From positions 496,001-560,000 of the forward strand of contig NZ_SMTK01000003.1 in the NCBI RefSeq assembly GCF_004357995.1: 64,000 nt of DNA. Direction: 5' to 3'. Of this stretch, positions 26,375 through 34,782 are shown piece after piece. Made by a program: the position numbers and the translations under genes. Position 1 is the stretch's first letter. The number at the start of each line of letters is the position of its first letter. Below the pieces are notes generated by a model. It saw only the letters and a list, made by a program, of their open reading frames with translations, had not been told where the DNA came from and did no database searches. The DNA comes from Arthrobacter crusticola (GTDB lineage Bacteria; Actinomycetota; Actinomycetes; Actinomycetales; Micrococcaceae).

Positions 26375-27541
26375 GTGACCCAGTCAAGCAATTTCGGCTT
26401 CAACACCCGCGCGATCCACGCGGGCCAGGTTCCCGACCCGACCACCGGGGCCGTGATCCCGCCCATCTACCAGACGACGACGTTCGCCCAGGACGGCATC
26501 GGCAAGCTGCGCAACGGCTACGAGTACGGCCGCGGCACCAACCCCACGCGCGACGCCCTGCAGTCCCAGCTGGCGGCACTGGAGGGCGGAACGCACGCGT
26601 TCAGCTTCTCCTCGGGCCTGGCCGCTGAGGATTCGCTCATCCGGGCGGCGCTGCGGCCCGGGGACCACATCGTGCTCGGGAACGACGCCTACGGCGGCAC
26701 CTACCGTCTGATCGACCGGGTGCTGTCCCAGTGGGGCATCACCAACAGCGCCGTCGACATGGCCGACATCGACGCCGTGCGCGCCGCGGTCGCCGGCGGG
26801 CAGACCCGCATGGTGTGGGTCGAGACGCCGTCGAACCCGATGATGAAGATCACCGACATCGCCGCCATTGCGGAGATCGCCCACGCGGCCGGCGCCCTGC
26901 TGGTCGTCGACAATACCTTCGCCTCCCCGTACCTGCAGCAGCCGCTGAGCTTCGGTGCGGACGTCGTCGTGCACTCGACCACCAAGTACATCGGCGGGCA
27001 CTCCGATGCCAGCGGCGGAGCCGTGATCGTGAAGGACGAGGACCTTGCCGAAAAGGTGGGCTTCATCCAGTTCGCCGTGGGGGCGGTGTCCGCGCCGATG
27101 GAGGCCTGGCTGACCACGCGGGGGCTGAAGACTCTGGGCGTGCGCATGGACCGGCACAGCTCGAACGCCGCGTCGATCGCCCGGTGGCTCACCGAGCAGG
27201 AGGGCGTGGAGCGGGTGTACTACCCGGGGCTGCCGGAGCATCCGGGCCACGACCTCGCCGCGGCGCAGATGAAGAGCTTCGGCGGCATGATCTCGGTGAC
27301 CTTCACCGGTGGGGAGGCCGCGGCGCGTGCGGTGGCCGAATCGACGAAGGTCTTCACTCTCGCGGAGTCACTGGGCGGCATCGAGTCGCTCATGAACTAC
27401 CCCTCGGCCATGACGCATGCCTCGGTGCGGGGCACCGACCTGGCGGTGCCGGAAAACCTCATCCGGCTTTCCGTCGGCATCGAGGACCTCGAGGATCTGA
27501 TCAGCGACCTTGAGCAGGCGCTGGGCTCGCTCCGGGGGTAA
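26375..27541 (+). CDS. metB: Cystathionine gamma-synthase/lyase family enzyme
   Basis: 388 residues, a Cys/Met-metabolism PLP enzyme. YGRGTNPTRDAL (51-62) contacts the cofactor phosphate, the PLP lysine is in STTKYIGGHSD (Lys204), and SLGGIESL is near 330. The family contains both gamma-synthase (methionine direction) and gamma-lyase (cysteine direction); the sequence alone does not separate them, and next to cbs the lyase direction is equally plausible. GTG 26375 follows AGGAG. Confidence 0.88.
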   Translation: MTQSSNFGFNTRAIHAGQVPDPTTGAVIPPIYQTTTFAQDGIGKLRNGYEYGRGTNPTRDALQSQLAALEGGTHAFSFSSGLAAEDSLIRAALRPGDHIVLGNDAYGGTYRLIDRVLSQWGITNSAVDMADIDAVRAAVAGGQTRMVWVETPSNPMMKITDIAAIAEIAHAAGALLVVDNTFASPYLQQPLSFGADVVVHSTTKYIGGHSDASGGAVIVKDEDLAEKVGFIQFAVGAVSAPMEAWLTTRGLKTLGVRMDRHSSNAASIARWLTEQEGVERVYYPGLPEHPGHDLAAAQMKSFGGMISVTFTGGEAAARAVAESTKVFTLAESLGGIESLMNYPSAMTHASVRGTDLAVPENLIRLSVGIEDLEDLISDLEQALGSLRG

Positions 27542-27558
27542 CGGCCGAGTCGGCTGAA

Positions 27559-27597
27559 GGCGGGGGCTGTCCGGTCAGGTACCGGGCAGCCCCCGCC
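27559..27597. terminator. Hairpin between convergent metB and membrane protein gene
   Basis: GGCGGGGGCTG pairs with CAGCCCCCGCC over a 17-nt loop. It overlaps the last codons of the minus-strand gene and can serve both directions. Confidence 0.6.
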
Positions 27598-28012
27598 TCT
27601 TCCGGGGCTTGGGGTCGGTCACCCGAAAGTAGGCGCTGCTGGCCGGCAGCCACATCAGCACGACCGCCAGCAGCATCACGACGGCGATGACAGACAGCCC
27701 GGGCGTGCCGCGCACCAGCACCGGCAGCCCGGCGATGATTCCCACGGTACTCAGCAGTTCGCGGGCGCTGCGCCGGCCCCGGCGCAGGCGCAGCAGGAGC
27801 ACGAGCTGCAGGACGGCCAACGCCCCCAGCACTGCAGCGAGCCCCGTGAGCGCGGTGCTGTCCGAGCCGGGGAGGGCGGCCGAGCCGGCGAACGAGCCGG
27901 CCGCCACGAGCAGCAGCACCGCGGCCACCAGCCACAGCACCGCGGCAGCCCGCAGCGTCCGCGGGTGGCGCGGACGCGCCGGGTCCTGCGTTCCGGCGGC
28001 GGCGCGCCTCAT
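27575..28012 (-). CDS. Small polytopic membrane protein
   Basis: 145 residues with four hydrophobic segments (about 20-42, 52-72, 86-103, 106-124), basic loops (RLRRGRRSAREL) and a basic tail. No family recognised. ATG 28012 overlaps the amidohydrolase stop by four bases (ATGA), so it is the second gene of that operon. Confidence 0.65.
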   Translation of the reverse strand: MRRAAAGTQDPARPRHPRTLRAAAVLWLVAAVLLLVAAGSFAGSAALPGSDSTALTGLAAVLGALAVLQLVLLLRLRRGRRSARELLSTVGIIAGLPVLVRGTPGLSVIAVVMLLAVVLMWLPASSAYFRVTDPKPRKRRGLPGT

Positions 28013-29220
28013 GCCCCGCGCGGAGCGACGACGCCGGCGCGCGCCTCGGTGTCGTAGGTGTACACCTTCCGCCCGCCGATCCACACGCCCAGGGCCCGCT
28101 GCATCACGTCGAGCGGGTCACCGCTCCACAGCACGACATCGGCGTCCTTGCCCACCGCGAGGGAGCCGAGCCGGTCCGCGAGTCCGAGCACCTTCGCCGG
28201 ATTGAGGGTGATCGAGCGCAGGGCCGTGGTCCGGTCGAGGCCTTCTTTCACGGCCAGGGTTGCCTGGTGCACCAGGAAGTTGATGGGGATGACGGGGTGG
28301 TCGGTGATGATGGAGATGTCGACGCCGGCCGCCGCGAGTTTGCCCGGATTCGCCAGCGACCGCCCGCGCAGCTCCACCTTGGACTTGGTGGTGAACAGCG
28401 GACCGATCAGCACCGGGGTGCCGCGCTCGGCCAGCACGTCGGCCAGCAGGTGGGCCTCGGTGCCGTGGTCGAGCACCAGGTCGTAGCCGAACTCGTCGGC
28501 GAGCCGGAGGGCAGTGGCGATGTCGTCGGCCCGGTGGGCGTGCTGCCGCCAGGGAATTTCGCGGCGCAGGACCATGGCCAGGGCCTCGAGGTGCGGGTCG
28601 CGGGCGTTCTCATCGTCCTTGCCCAGGTAGTTCTGGGCGTCCTTGAACGCCTTGCGGATGATCAGGGCGGTGCCGAGGCGGGTCGAGGGCGTCTTGTCCT
28701 TCCCGCCGTACACCCGCTTGGGGTTCTCGCCCAGGGCGGACTTCAGGCCGCTGGGGGAGCGGAGCAGCATCTCCTCGATGTACCGGCCGTGGGTGTGGAT
28801 GGCGACGGCGAGCCCGCCGATCGGATTGCCTGAGCCGGGGTTGACATTCACTGTGGTGATGCCGCCGGCCAGGGCGTCGTCGAAGCCGGGGTCGTACGGG
28901 TTGATGGCGTCGAGCACCCGCACCCCGGCCATCACCGGGTCGGTCATCTCGTTGGTGTCGTCGCCGGCCGAGCCCTCGCCCTCCTCATGGGTGCCAAGGT
29001 GGACGTGGGCGTCGACGAAGCCCGGCAGCAGCCACCTGCCGGCCGCGTCCAGGGTCTCCATTCCGGGCGGTGCCTCGACGCCGGCTCCGAGGGCCGAGAT
29101 CTTTCCGTCCTCGAGCACGACCGTCCCGTCGAAGGGCTCGCCGTCGATCGGCACGACATGGGCGTTGAGGATGGCCAGGGCCGGCGCGGGCGCCGCGCCG
29201 GAGGTTCGAGGGGTGGTCAT
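28009..29220 (-). CDS. Amidohydrolase (imidazolonepropionase-like)
   Basis: 403 residues. The metal-binding VDAHVHLG is at about 68-75, DHGTEAHLL holds a further metal His near 240, and SIITDHPVIP supplies the late Asp (near 304). An N-terminal beta-sandwich plus a C-terminal IGGRKVYTYD-type return strand completes the fold. These enzymes hydrolyse cyclic amides or peptides; the substrate is not determined. ATG 29220 was chosen over the longer frame on family length. A TAGATT element near 29255 may be its promoter. Confidence 0.83.
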   Translation of the reverse strand: MTTPRTSGAAPAPALAILNAHVVPIDGEPFDGTVVLEDGKISALGAGVEAPPGMETLDAAGRWLLPGFVDAHVHLGTHEEGEGSAGDDTNEMTDPVMAGVRVLDAINPYDPGFDDALAGGITTVNVNPGSGNPIGGLAVAIHTHGRYIEEMLLRSPSGLKSALGENPKRVYGGKDKTPSTRLGTALIIRKAFKDAQNYLGKDDENARDPHLEALAMVLRREIPWRQHAHRADDIATALRLADEFGYDLVLDHGTEAHLLADVLAERGTPVLIGPLFTTKSKVELRGRSLANPGKLAAAGVDISIITDHPVIPINFLVHQATLAVKEGLDRTTALRSITLNPAKVLGLADRLGSLAVGKDADVVLWSGDPLDVMQRALGVWIGGRKVYTYDTEARAGVVAPRGA

Positions 29221-29306
29221 GAGGGGACCTTTCGCGCTCGTCGGTGGTCCACCCAATCTACCCGGAGGGCGCCCGATCCAGAGCGGACCTGCGGCGCCCG
29301 GACGCA

Positions 29307-29312
29307 TAGGAT
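29307..29312 (+). promoter_or_regulatory. -10 element of a leaderless transcript (MOSC gene)
   Basis: TAGGAT ends six bases before ATG 29319. Confidence 0.55.
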
Positions 29313-29318
29313 GACCGC

Positions 29319-29960
29319 ATGAGCCAAGGGAAAGTCCTCGCCGTCTGCCTCGTCCACGGGCTGGTGCCGACCCGCGACACCGTCGGGGTGAGCGCCATCG
29401 ACAAGCGCGCCGTCGCGGGGCCCGTGAAGGTGCACCCGCTGGGGCTCACCGGCGACCTCCAGGCCGATCGGAAAAACCACGGTGGCCCCACCAAGGCCGT
29501 GTACGCCTATGCCCAGGAGGACGCCGACTACTGGAGCGCCGAGCTCGGCCGCGCGATCGAGCCGGGACTGTTCGGGGAGAACCTGCGGCTCGCCGGGATC
29601 GACGCCAGCAATGCGGTGATCGGTGAACGGTGGAGCATCAACGGCGTGGAGTTCGAGGTGACGATGCCGCGGATCCCCTGCGGCAACTTCGCCCGGCACC
29701 TAAGCGAGCCCGGCTGGATCCGGCGCTTCACCGCCGCCAACCGCCCGGGCGCCTACCTTCGGGTGGTAAAGGGCGGGTCGGTGCAGGCCGGAGATGCGGT
29801 CGCCATCACCTCGCGCCCGGCCCACGGGGTGACCATCGCCCAGGTGTTCGGCGGGCTCGACGCCGCCGCCGGTGCGCGCCTGATGGAGGCCGGGGCGCAG
29901 GAGCTTACGCTTGCCCCGCAGGTCCACAGGGCGGCCGTGCAGGCCCTCGCCGGCGCCTAA
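29319..29960 (+). CDS. MOSC domain protein (YiiM-like)
   Basis: 213 residues. LTGDLQADRKNHGGPTKAVYAY and the conserved cysteine in RIPCGNFARHL are the YiiM-type MOSC hallmarks. MOSC proteins bind molybdenum cofactor or carry sulfur on that cysteine; YiiM detoxifies N-hydroxylated bases. The exact substrate is unknown here. The gene is monocistronic by layout. Confidence 0.85.
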   Translation: MSQGKVLAVCLVHGLVPTRDTVGVSAIDKRAVAGPVKVHPLGLTGDLQADRKNHGGPTKAVYAYAQEDADYWSAELGRAIEPGLFGENLRLAGIDASNAVIGERWSINGVEFEVTMPRIPCGNFARHLSEPGWIRRFTAANRPGAYLRVVKGGSVQAGDAVAITSRPAHGVTIAQVFGGLDAAAGARLMEAGAQELTLAPQVHRAAVQALAGA

Positions 29961-30299
29961 CGTGCCCAACGTCACCCGTCGATCCTGCCCCGAACGGCAG
30001 GGGCCGGAGCCAGCATGCGGTAGGATTGAAACATCCCCCACACCGGTATTCCCTTAATTTCCGTCCTTTTCAGGCGGATAGGTTGTGTTGGGGCTCGTCG
30101 AGATTTTCCGCGAGCAGATTCATCAGGGAGCGCCGGCTAGAAGAAAACGTCACACATTTCAGCTCTTGGAGCAGGAAGCCCAGTTGTGACGGGAAGTCCT
30201 GCCGCGGGATTGAAACAGTGCCGGATTTCGTTGTAAGCACGGCACCAGTTGGCTCCCGCCTTCCGGGCCGTCCGGCATCTACCTGAAGGTCTTCCCTCC
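29961..30299 (+). other. deaD: Long 5' leader region of the DEAD-box helicase gene
   Basis: This 339-bp gap has no gene. A TAGGAT -10 candidate at 30021 would give a leader of about 270 nt. The region is less GC-rich than its surroundings. Long leaders controlling cold induction are known for DEAD-box helicase genes; a regulatory role here is an inference. Confidence 0.4.
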
Positions 30300-32207
30300 A
30301 TGCCTGAAAATCTGTCCCCCGAAATCTCCGAAAACGTTGACGCCCCGGCTGCCGATGACGCCGGAGAGCTGCTGTTCACCGACCTCAACCTCGACGCCCG
30401 CGTCCTCGCTGCGCTGACCGACGTCGGCTACGAGAAGCCCTCACCCATCCAGGCCGCCACCATTCCGGTCCTGCTCGAGGGCCGCGACGTCGTCGGCCTG
30501 GCCCAGACCGGCACCGGAAAGACCGCAGCATTCGCGGTTCCCGCGTTGTCGAAGATGGCCGAGCTGGCCGACATCAACGGTGTCAGCAAGAACACCCAGG
30601 TCCTGGTCCTCGCCCCGACCCGCGAGCTCGCGCTCCAGGTCGCCGAGGCGTTCACCTCCTACGCCCGCCACATGGACGGCTTCACCGTGCTGCCCGTCTA
30701 CGGCGGATCCCCCTACGGACCCCAGCTTGCGGGCCTGCGCCGCGGCGCCCAGGTTGTCGTCGGCACCCCGGGCCGCGTCATCGACCACATCTCCAAGGGT
30801 TCCCTCGACCTGTCGGCCCTTGAGTACGTCGTGCTCGACGAGGCCGACGAGATGCTCCGCATGGGCTTCGCCGAGGACGTCGAGCAGATCCTCTCCTCGA
30901 CCCCTGCCGAGAAGCAGGTGGCGCTGTTCTCCGCCACCATGCCCCCGGCCATCCGCCGCATCGCCAAGAAATACCTGAACGACCCGGCCGAGATCGCGGT
31001 CAAGGGCAAGACGACCACCGGCACCAACACGCGTCAGCGCTACCTGCAGGTCATGGGCCCGCACAAGCTCGACGCCATGACCCGCATCCTCGAGGTTGAG
31101 GACTACGACGGCATCATTGCCTTCGTCCGTACCAAGATGGCGACCGAAGACCTGGCGGACAAGTTGCGTTCACGGGGCTTCTCGGCCGCAGCCATCAACG
31201 GTGACATTCCCCAGCAGCAGCGCGAGCGCACCGTCGAGGCCCTGCGTGAGGGCAAGATCGACATCCTCGTGGCCACCGACGTCGCCGCCCGCGGCCTCGA
31301 CGTCGAGCGCATCTCGCTCGTCGTCAACTACGACATTCCGCACGACACCGAGTCCTACGTCCACCGCATCGGCCGCACCGGCCGGGCCGGGCGTTCGGGT
31401 GACGCGATCCTGTTCATGACCCCGCGTGAGAAGTACCTGCTGCGCTCCATCGAGAAGGCGACCCGCCAGCCGGTCGAGCAGATGCAGCTCCCCTCCTCGG
31501 AGACCATCAACGAACTGCGCCTGAACAAGTTCGCCGAGAAGATCACCAAGACCCTCGCCAGCGAGGACGTCTCGGCGTTCCGTGACCTCATCGCGAGCTA
31601 CGAGCAGGAGCACAACGTTCCGGCCGCCGAGATCGCCGCTGCGCTGGCCGTCATGGCCCAGGGCGGCAACCCGCTGCTGGTCAAGGACATCCCGGTGGCT
31701 CCCGCCGGGCAGCGGGAGCGCTCGGAGGGCCGCAAGGACGCCTTCGGCTCCCGCGGGCCGACGCGCACCCTCACCGAGGGCAATGCCACCTACCGGATCG
31801 CCGTCGGACGCCGCCAGCGCGTCATGCCCGGCTCCATCGTCGGTGCCATCGCCAACGAGGGCGGGCTCTCCTCCTCGCAGATCGGCGGCATCGACATCCG
31901 CGCCGACCACACCCTCGTCGAGCTCCCCGCGGATCTCTCCAAGGACCAGTGGCGCGCCCTGTCGAAGACCCGCATCGGCGGAGAGCTGATCCACCTCGAG
32001 CTCGACAAGGGCCGCAAGCCCAACCGCGAGCGCCCGGCCGGCGAGTTCAAGAAGCCCTTCAAGAAGGAATTCAACAAGGACTCGAAGGACTTCAAGAAGC
32101 GCGACGGCGACACCCGGTTCTCCAGCGACAGCTCACGCAAGCCGCGTTCGGGCAAGGCCGCCGGAGCGGGCCTCGGACGCGCCAACGCGCAGTCCGACCA
32201 GTGGTGA
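30300..32207 (+). CDS. deaD: DEAD-box RNA helicase
   Basis: 635 residues. The Q motif (KPSPIQ) and Walker A AQTGTGKT lie near residue 70, followed by PTRELALQ, VLDEADEML, FSATMP, and motif VI HRIGRTGRAG near 370. A linker leads to a DbpA/CsdA-like RNA-binding domain (about 495-570: YRIAVGRRQRVMPGSIVGAIA). The tail is Lys/Arg-rich. It unwinds structured RNA during ribosome assembly or decay. ATG 30300 was chosen over the frame from 30249 because the conserved acidic N-terminus starts there. Confidence 0.93.
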   Translation: MPENLSPEISENVDAPAADDAGELLFTDLNLDARVLAALTDVGYEKPSPIQAATIPVLLEGRDVVGLAQTGTGKTAAFAVPALSKMAELADINGVSKNTQVLVLAPTRELALQVAEAFTSYARHMDGFTVLPVYGGSPYGPQLAGLRRGAQVVVGTPGRVIDHISKGSLDLSALEYVVLDEADEMLRMGFAEDVEQILSSTPAEKQVALFSATMPPAIRRIAKKYLNDPAEIAVKGKTTTGTNTRQRYLQVMGPHKLDAMTRILEVEDYDGIIAFVRTKMATEDLADKLRSRGFSAAAINGDIPQQQRERTVEALREGKIDILVATDVAARGLDVERISLVVNYDIPHDTESYVHRIGRTGRAGRSGDAILFMTPREKYLLRSIEKATRQPVEQMQLPSSETINELRLNKFAEKITKTLASEDVSAFRDLIASYEQEHNVPAAEIAAALAVMAQGGNPLLVKDIPVAPAGQRERSEGRKDAFGSRGPTRTLTEGNATYRIAVGRRQRVMPGSIVGAIANEGGLSSSQIGGIDIRADHTLVELPADLSKDQWRALSKTRIGGELIHLELDKGRKPNRERPAGEFKKPFKKEFNKDSKDFKKRDGDTRFSSDSSRKPRSGKAAGAGLGRANAQSDQW

Positions 32208-32226
32208 AAATCACCTAGACTAACCC

Positions 32227-32258
32227 CTTCGGATCCCCGCCACGGCGGGGATCCGAAG
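32227..32258 (+). terminator. deaD: Strong hairpin after deaD
   Basis: A 14-bp perfect stem, CTTCGGATCCCCGC with its complement, encloses CACG. It has no T tract, but its position 20 bp after the stop suits a transcript 3' end. Confidence 0.6.
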
Positions 32259-32335
32259 CGGAATCAGGGGTCTGCCCGCCAGGGCGGTTGTTGATTTCAC
32301 ACAGCGGCTCGGAACTGGTAAAGTTTCTTGCTGTT

Positions 32336-32407
32336 GCCCCCCTAGCTCAGTGGTAGAGCGCGTTCTTGGTAAGAACGAGGTCACCGGATCGATTCCGGTG
32401 GGGGGCT
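32336..32407 (+). tRNA. tRNA-Thr (GGT)
   Basis: The acceptor stem is GCCCCCC/GGGGGGC, the anticodon stem CGTTC/GAACG presents GGT, the D arm is AGCTCAGTGGTAGAGC, and the T arm is ACCGG/CCGGT. The T loop reads ATCGATT. Confidence 0.93.
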
Positions 32408-32461
32408 CGTGAATGAGGGGCCCGTGACGATCATCCGATCGGTGCGGGCAGCCTCATTTAG

Positions 32462-32535
32462 GGCGGTGTAGCTCAGCTGGTTAGAGCGCACGACTCATAA
32501 TCGTGAGGTCGTGGGATCGAGTCCCACCACCGCTA
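32462..32535 (+). tRNA. tRNA-Met (CAT), elongator
   Basis: The acceptor GGCGGTG pairs with CACCGCT (one G-U). The D arm is GCTCAGCTGGTTAGAGC, the anticodon stem ACGA/TCGT carries CAT, and the T arm is GTGGG/CCCAC. The first base pair and absence of three GC pairs in the anticodon stem argue against the initiator tRNA. Confidence 0.9.
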
Positions 32536-32545
32536 CAAAATACAG

Positions 32546-32576
32546 ACCCCCGGAATCCTCGATTCCGGGGGTTTTT
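32546..32576 (+). terminator. Rho-independent terminator after the tRNA pair
   Basis: ACCCCCGGAATC pairs with GATTCCGGGGGT over a CTC loop and is followed by TTTT. Confidence 0.9.
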
Positions 32577-32977
32577 GTCTCAGGGCACTGCTGCAGGGCA
32601 CCGCAGCACCGGCGGTGCCTGGTGAGGCGATCAGGACGACGGACGCGGCGTGCGGCGGAGCGGCCCTCCCATGAACCCCTCGTAACAGGGAGAGGCGCCT
32701 CTTCCCCTCGAGCCAGCGAAGACGTAATTTACTTCCATGGACCGCCGGGAACAACCCGCTATGCGGATCCCTCAAATCACATCCCACGGCCTGGGCGCTG
32801 ACCCACCCCCAGTCGGACCAGGCCCTCCTGGGACCCATCCGTAGATAGTGCCCACAACCAACCTCACCCCGCCAGGTGCCACCACATCTGGCGGGCGGCT
32901 CTTCACCGACGCTTCAATCGTCCGAGGGCCTTTCCAGCCGTTCGGGGGCCAGCGGCCAGCAGTGAACGGAGCCAGCT
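32577..32977. other. 401-bp gap after tRNA-Met
   Basis: I see no gene, repeat or tRNA fragment. Short frames lack ribosome binding sites. The last 60 bp are probably the leader of the secreted orphan at 32978. Confidence 0.4.
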
Positions 32978-34015
32978 ATGCAGATAACTCCGAGGTATCT
33001 CGAACGACCCGCGCAGATGGTCCTGGCTTTGCTCCTTGTGGTCAGCGCCTTACTCAGCGCCGCTCCCGTCCCGACCGTGGCCGGTACCCCTAACCCCCTC
33101 ACCTGTGCGGGTTATCCGGAGAAACGTACCTTCGTTGAAACGCAGTCCTGGTGGACACCCACCGCAGGGGCGACTCCCGCAGGCACGGACCATGGTCATA
33201 TCCATATCGGGGCTTGTATTCCCGAACGCGAAACCGTGACCGGACCATTCACACTCGACATCCGGATGATGCTCCATGATCCCGGTCTCCAGGAGGCCAA
33301 TACCGGCAAAACAAAGACGCCCTACGTGTCGGTTGTCATGAAGAGTGCGTCTATCGAGAAGCCGCAGTCCAAGCTCTACCAAACCGGTTGGAAGTGCCCC
33401 ACTCCAGGTACGTGCACCCGGTGGGGCAAGGTGAGGGTTGATCCGTCCATTTTCTCGACCGATGGCCTCAAAGAAACGCGTTTGCGCTTCTTTTCCGACG
33501 TCGCAGACCCTGCTAGGCGCGGCAGGACAACCACGGCCCGCATGACTGCCTCCCTCAACTTTCAGTACTATGTCGATCTGTCGCCTACCCGCATCGTGAA
33601 CGATATCTCCGACGAATCCTATTTGCGCGGCAAGGGGTGGTACTCATCCCCCGGGAGGAACCTGGCCAAGGGCGGATATTGCGAAGCGGATCTCCTGACG
33701 GTTCCGGCTCCGAACATTCCCGTCAGCGGCATCTGGTCACCCGCCGTCAAGATGGTTTGGCACGGCGAGGCGGGCGACCCGCCCGTCACGGCCCATGAAG
33801 TCCGCATCGACCCGGATCTCCATGCCAACGTTCCCGGTCTGATCCTCCGACGAGCCAGCGGGGGGTATGACGGGCGAATCAGAATCGACACCACCAGGCT
33901 CACCAATGGCAAGCACAAGCTGTTCCTGCGCGCCGATTGCAATGACCAGTACCGCCGCAACTCGACCACGTCGGGCATCCTGATCGTGCCCTTCGAAGTC
34001 GCCAACGGCAAGTAG
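32978..34015 (+). CDS. Secreted protein of unknown function
   Basis: 345 residues. A signal peptide (hydrophobic core about 14-28, cleavage near AAPVPTVAG) is followed by a globular domain with cysteines at about 43, 77, 140, 146, 228 and 320 that could form disulfides, and a HGHIHIG segment near 70-76. The C-terminal part, TTRLTNGKHKLFLRADC, looks like an immunoglobulin-like beta domain. No enzyme motif was recognised. Codon use is less GC-biased than in neighbours, and it follows two tRNA genes, so it may be acquired, but no repeat proves this. Confidence 0.7.
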   Translation: MQITPRYLERPAQMVLALLLVVSALLSAAPVPTVAGTPNPLTCAGYPEKRTFVETQSWWTPTAGATPAGTDHGHIHIGACIPERETVTGPFTLDIRMMLHDPGLQEANTGKTKTPYVSVVMKSASIEKPQSKLYQTGWKCPTPGTCTRWGKVRVDPSIFSTDGLKETRLRFFSDVADPARRGRTTTARMTASLNFQYYVDLSPTRIVNDISDESYLRGKGWYSSPGRNLAKGGYCEADLLTVPAPNIPVSGIWSPAVKMVWHGEAGDPPVTAHEVRIDPDLHANVPGLILRRASGGYDGRIRIDTTRLTNGKHKLFLRADCNDQYRRNSTTSGILIVPFEVANGK

Positions 34016-34113
34016 GACAATCCGCCCTGAGGGAGTGCTCCCCGGGCATCAGCGGAGCTGCGGTGCGGCCTCCGGCGACCCTCCCGCCGAGGAGTGTGCC
34101 TGCGGGGGTGAGG

Positions 34114-34782
34114 TCACACCGGTCCCGCAGCGGACGGCGCCTGTGCGTGGCTGGGTCCGTGCCGGCGGGCCTGGAGCACCGTGTCATGGATCGTCGCCTG
34201 GTGCCCTTCGGTGTCGGCCACTGACCGGGGGCGCGCCTCGCAGGCGGTGATGTCCCAGCCGCCGTCGAGCAGGGGAATGAGGTCCTCTGCGGTGTAGAAC
34301 AGCTCGGGCAATGGGGGCCTCCGCACCGTCGTCTGCAGGTCGGAAAGGTGGTGGCCGACGATGAGCAGGGTCCCGCCCGGCGCCACAGCCTCCGCGAGCC
34401 CGGAGAACAGCGCCGAGCGCGCCGGCTCGGCGAGCTGCATGAACTGTGCCGAGACCAAATCGAAGCCGCCCGGCTCCGGCGGTGCCTCGAGGAGGTCGGC
34501 GTGCACCCAGTCGACCCGGGCGGCCACCGCTGTGTCCTCAAGCCGGGCCTGCTCGCGGGCCCGCCCGAGGGCCACCTCGGAAATGTCGACGCCCGTCACC
34601 CGCCACCCGCTACGGGCCAGCCACAGGGCGTCTGCGCCTTCGCCGCAGCCGACGTCGAGGGCGCGCCCGGGAGGCAGGGCGGAGGCCGTGGTGACAAGGT
34701 GTGGGTTCGGGTTCCCGCTCCACACCCTGCGGTGCTCGGCGTACCTCCGGTCCCAGAACTCCTGGTCCATTTCAGTGTGCAT
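34114..34782 (-). CDS. Class I SAM-dependent methyltransferase
   Basis: 222 residues. The SAM-binding motif I is ALDVGCGEGADALWLA (about 41-56), followed by VTGVDIS, HADLLE and GGTLLIVGHH. The N-terminus FWDRRYAEHRRVW resembles thiopurine/tellurite-type methyltransferases. ATG 34782 overlaps the flavoprotein stop by 11 bp; ATG 34770 is the alternative. The two are one operon, divergent from an XRE-cupin regulator. The acceptor may be a toxic small molecule, which is an inference. Confidence 0.82.
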   Translation of the reverse strand: MHTEMDQEFWDRRYAEHRRVWSGNPNPHLVTTASALPPGRALDVGCGEGADALWLARSGWRVTGVDISEVALGRAREQARLEDTAVAARVDWVHADLLEAPPEPGGFDLVSAQFMQLAEPARSALFSGLAEAVAPGGTLLIVGHHLSDLQTTVRRPPLPELFYTAEDLIPLLDGGWDITACEARPRSVADTEGHQATIHDTVLQARRHGPSHAQAPSAAGPV

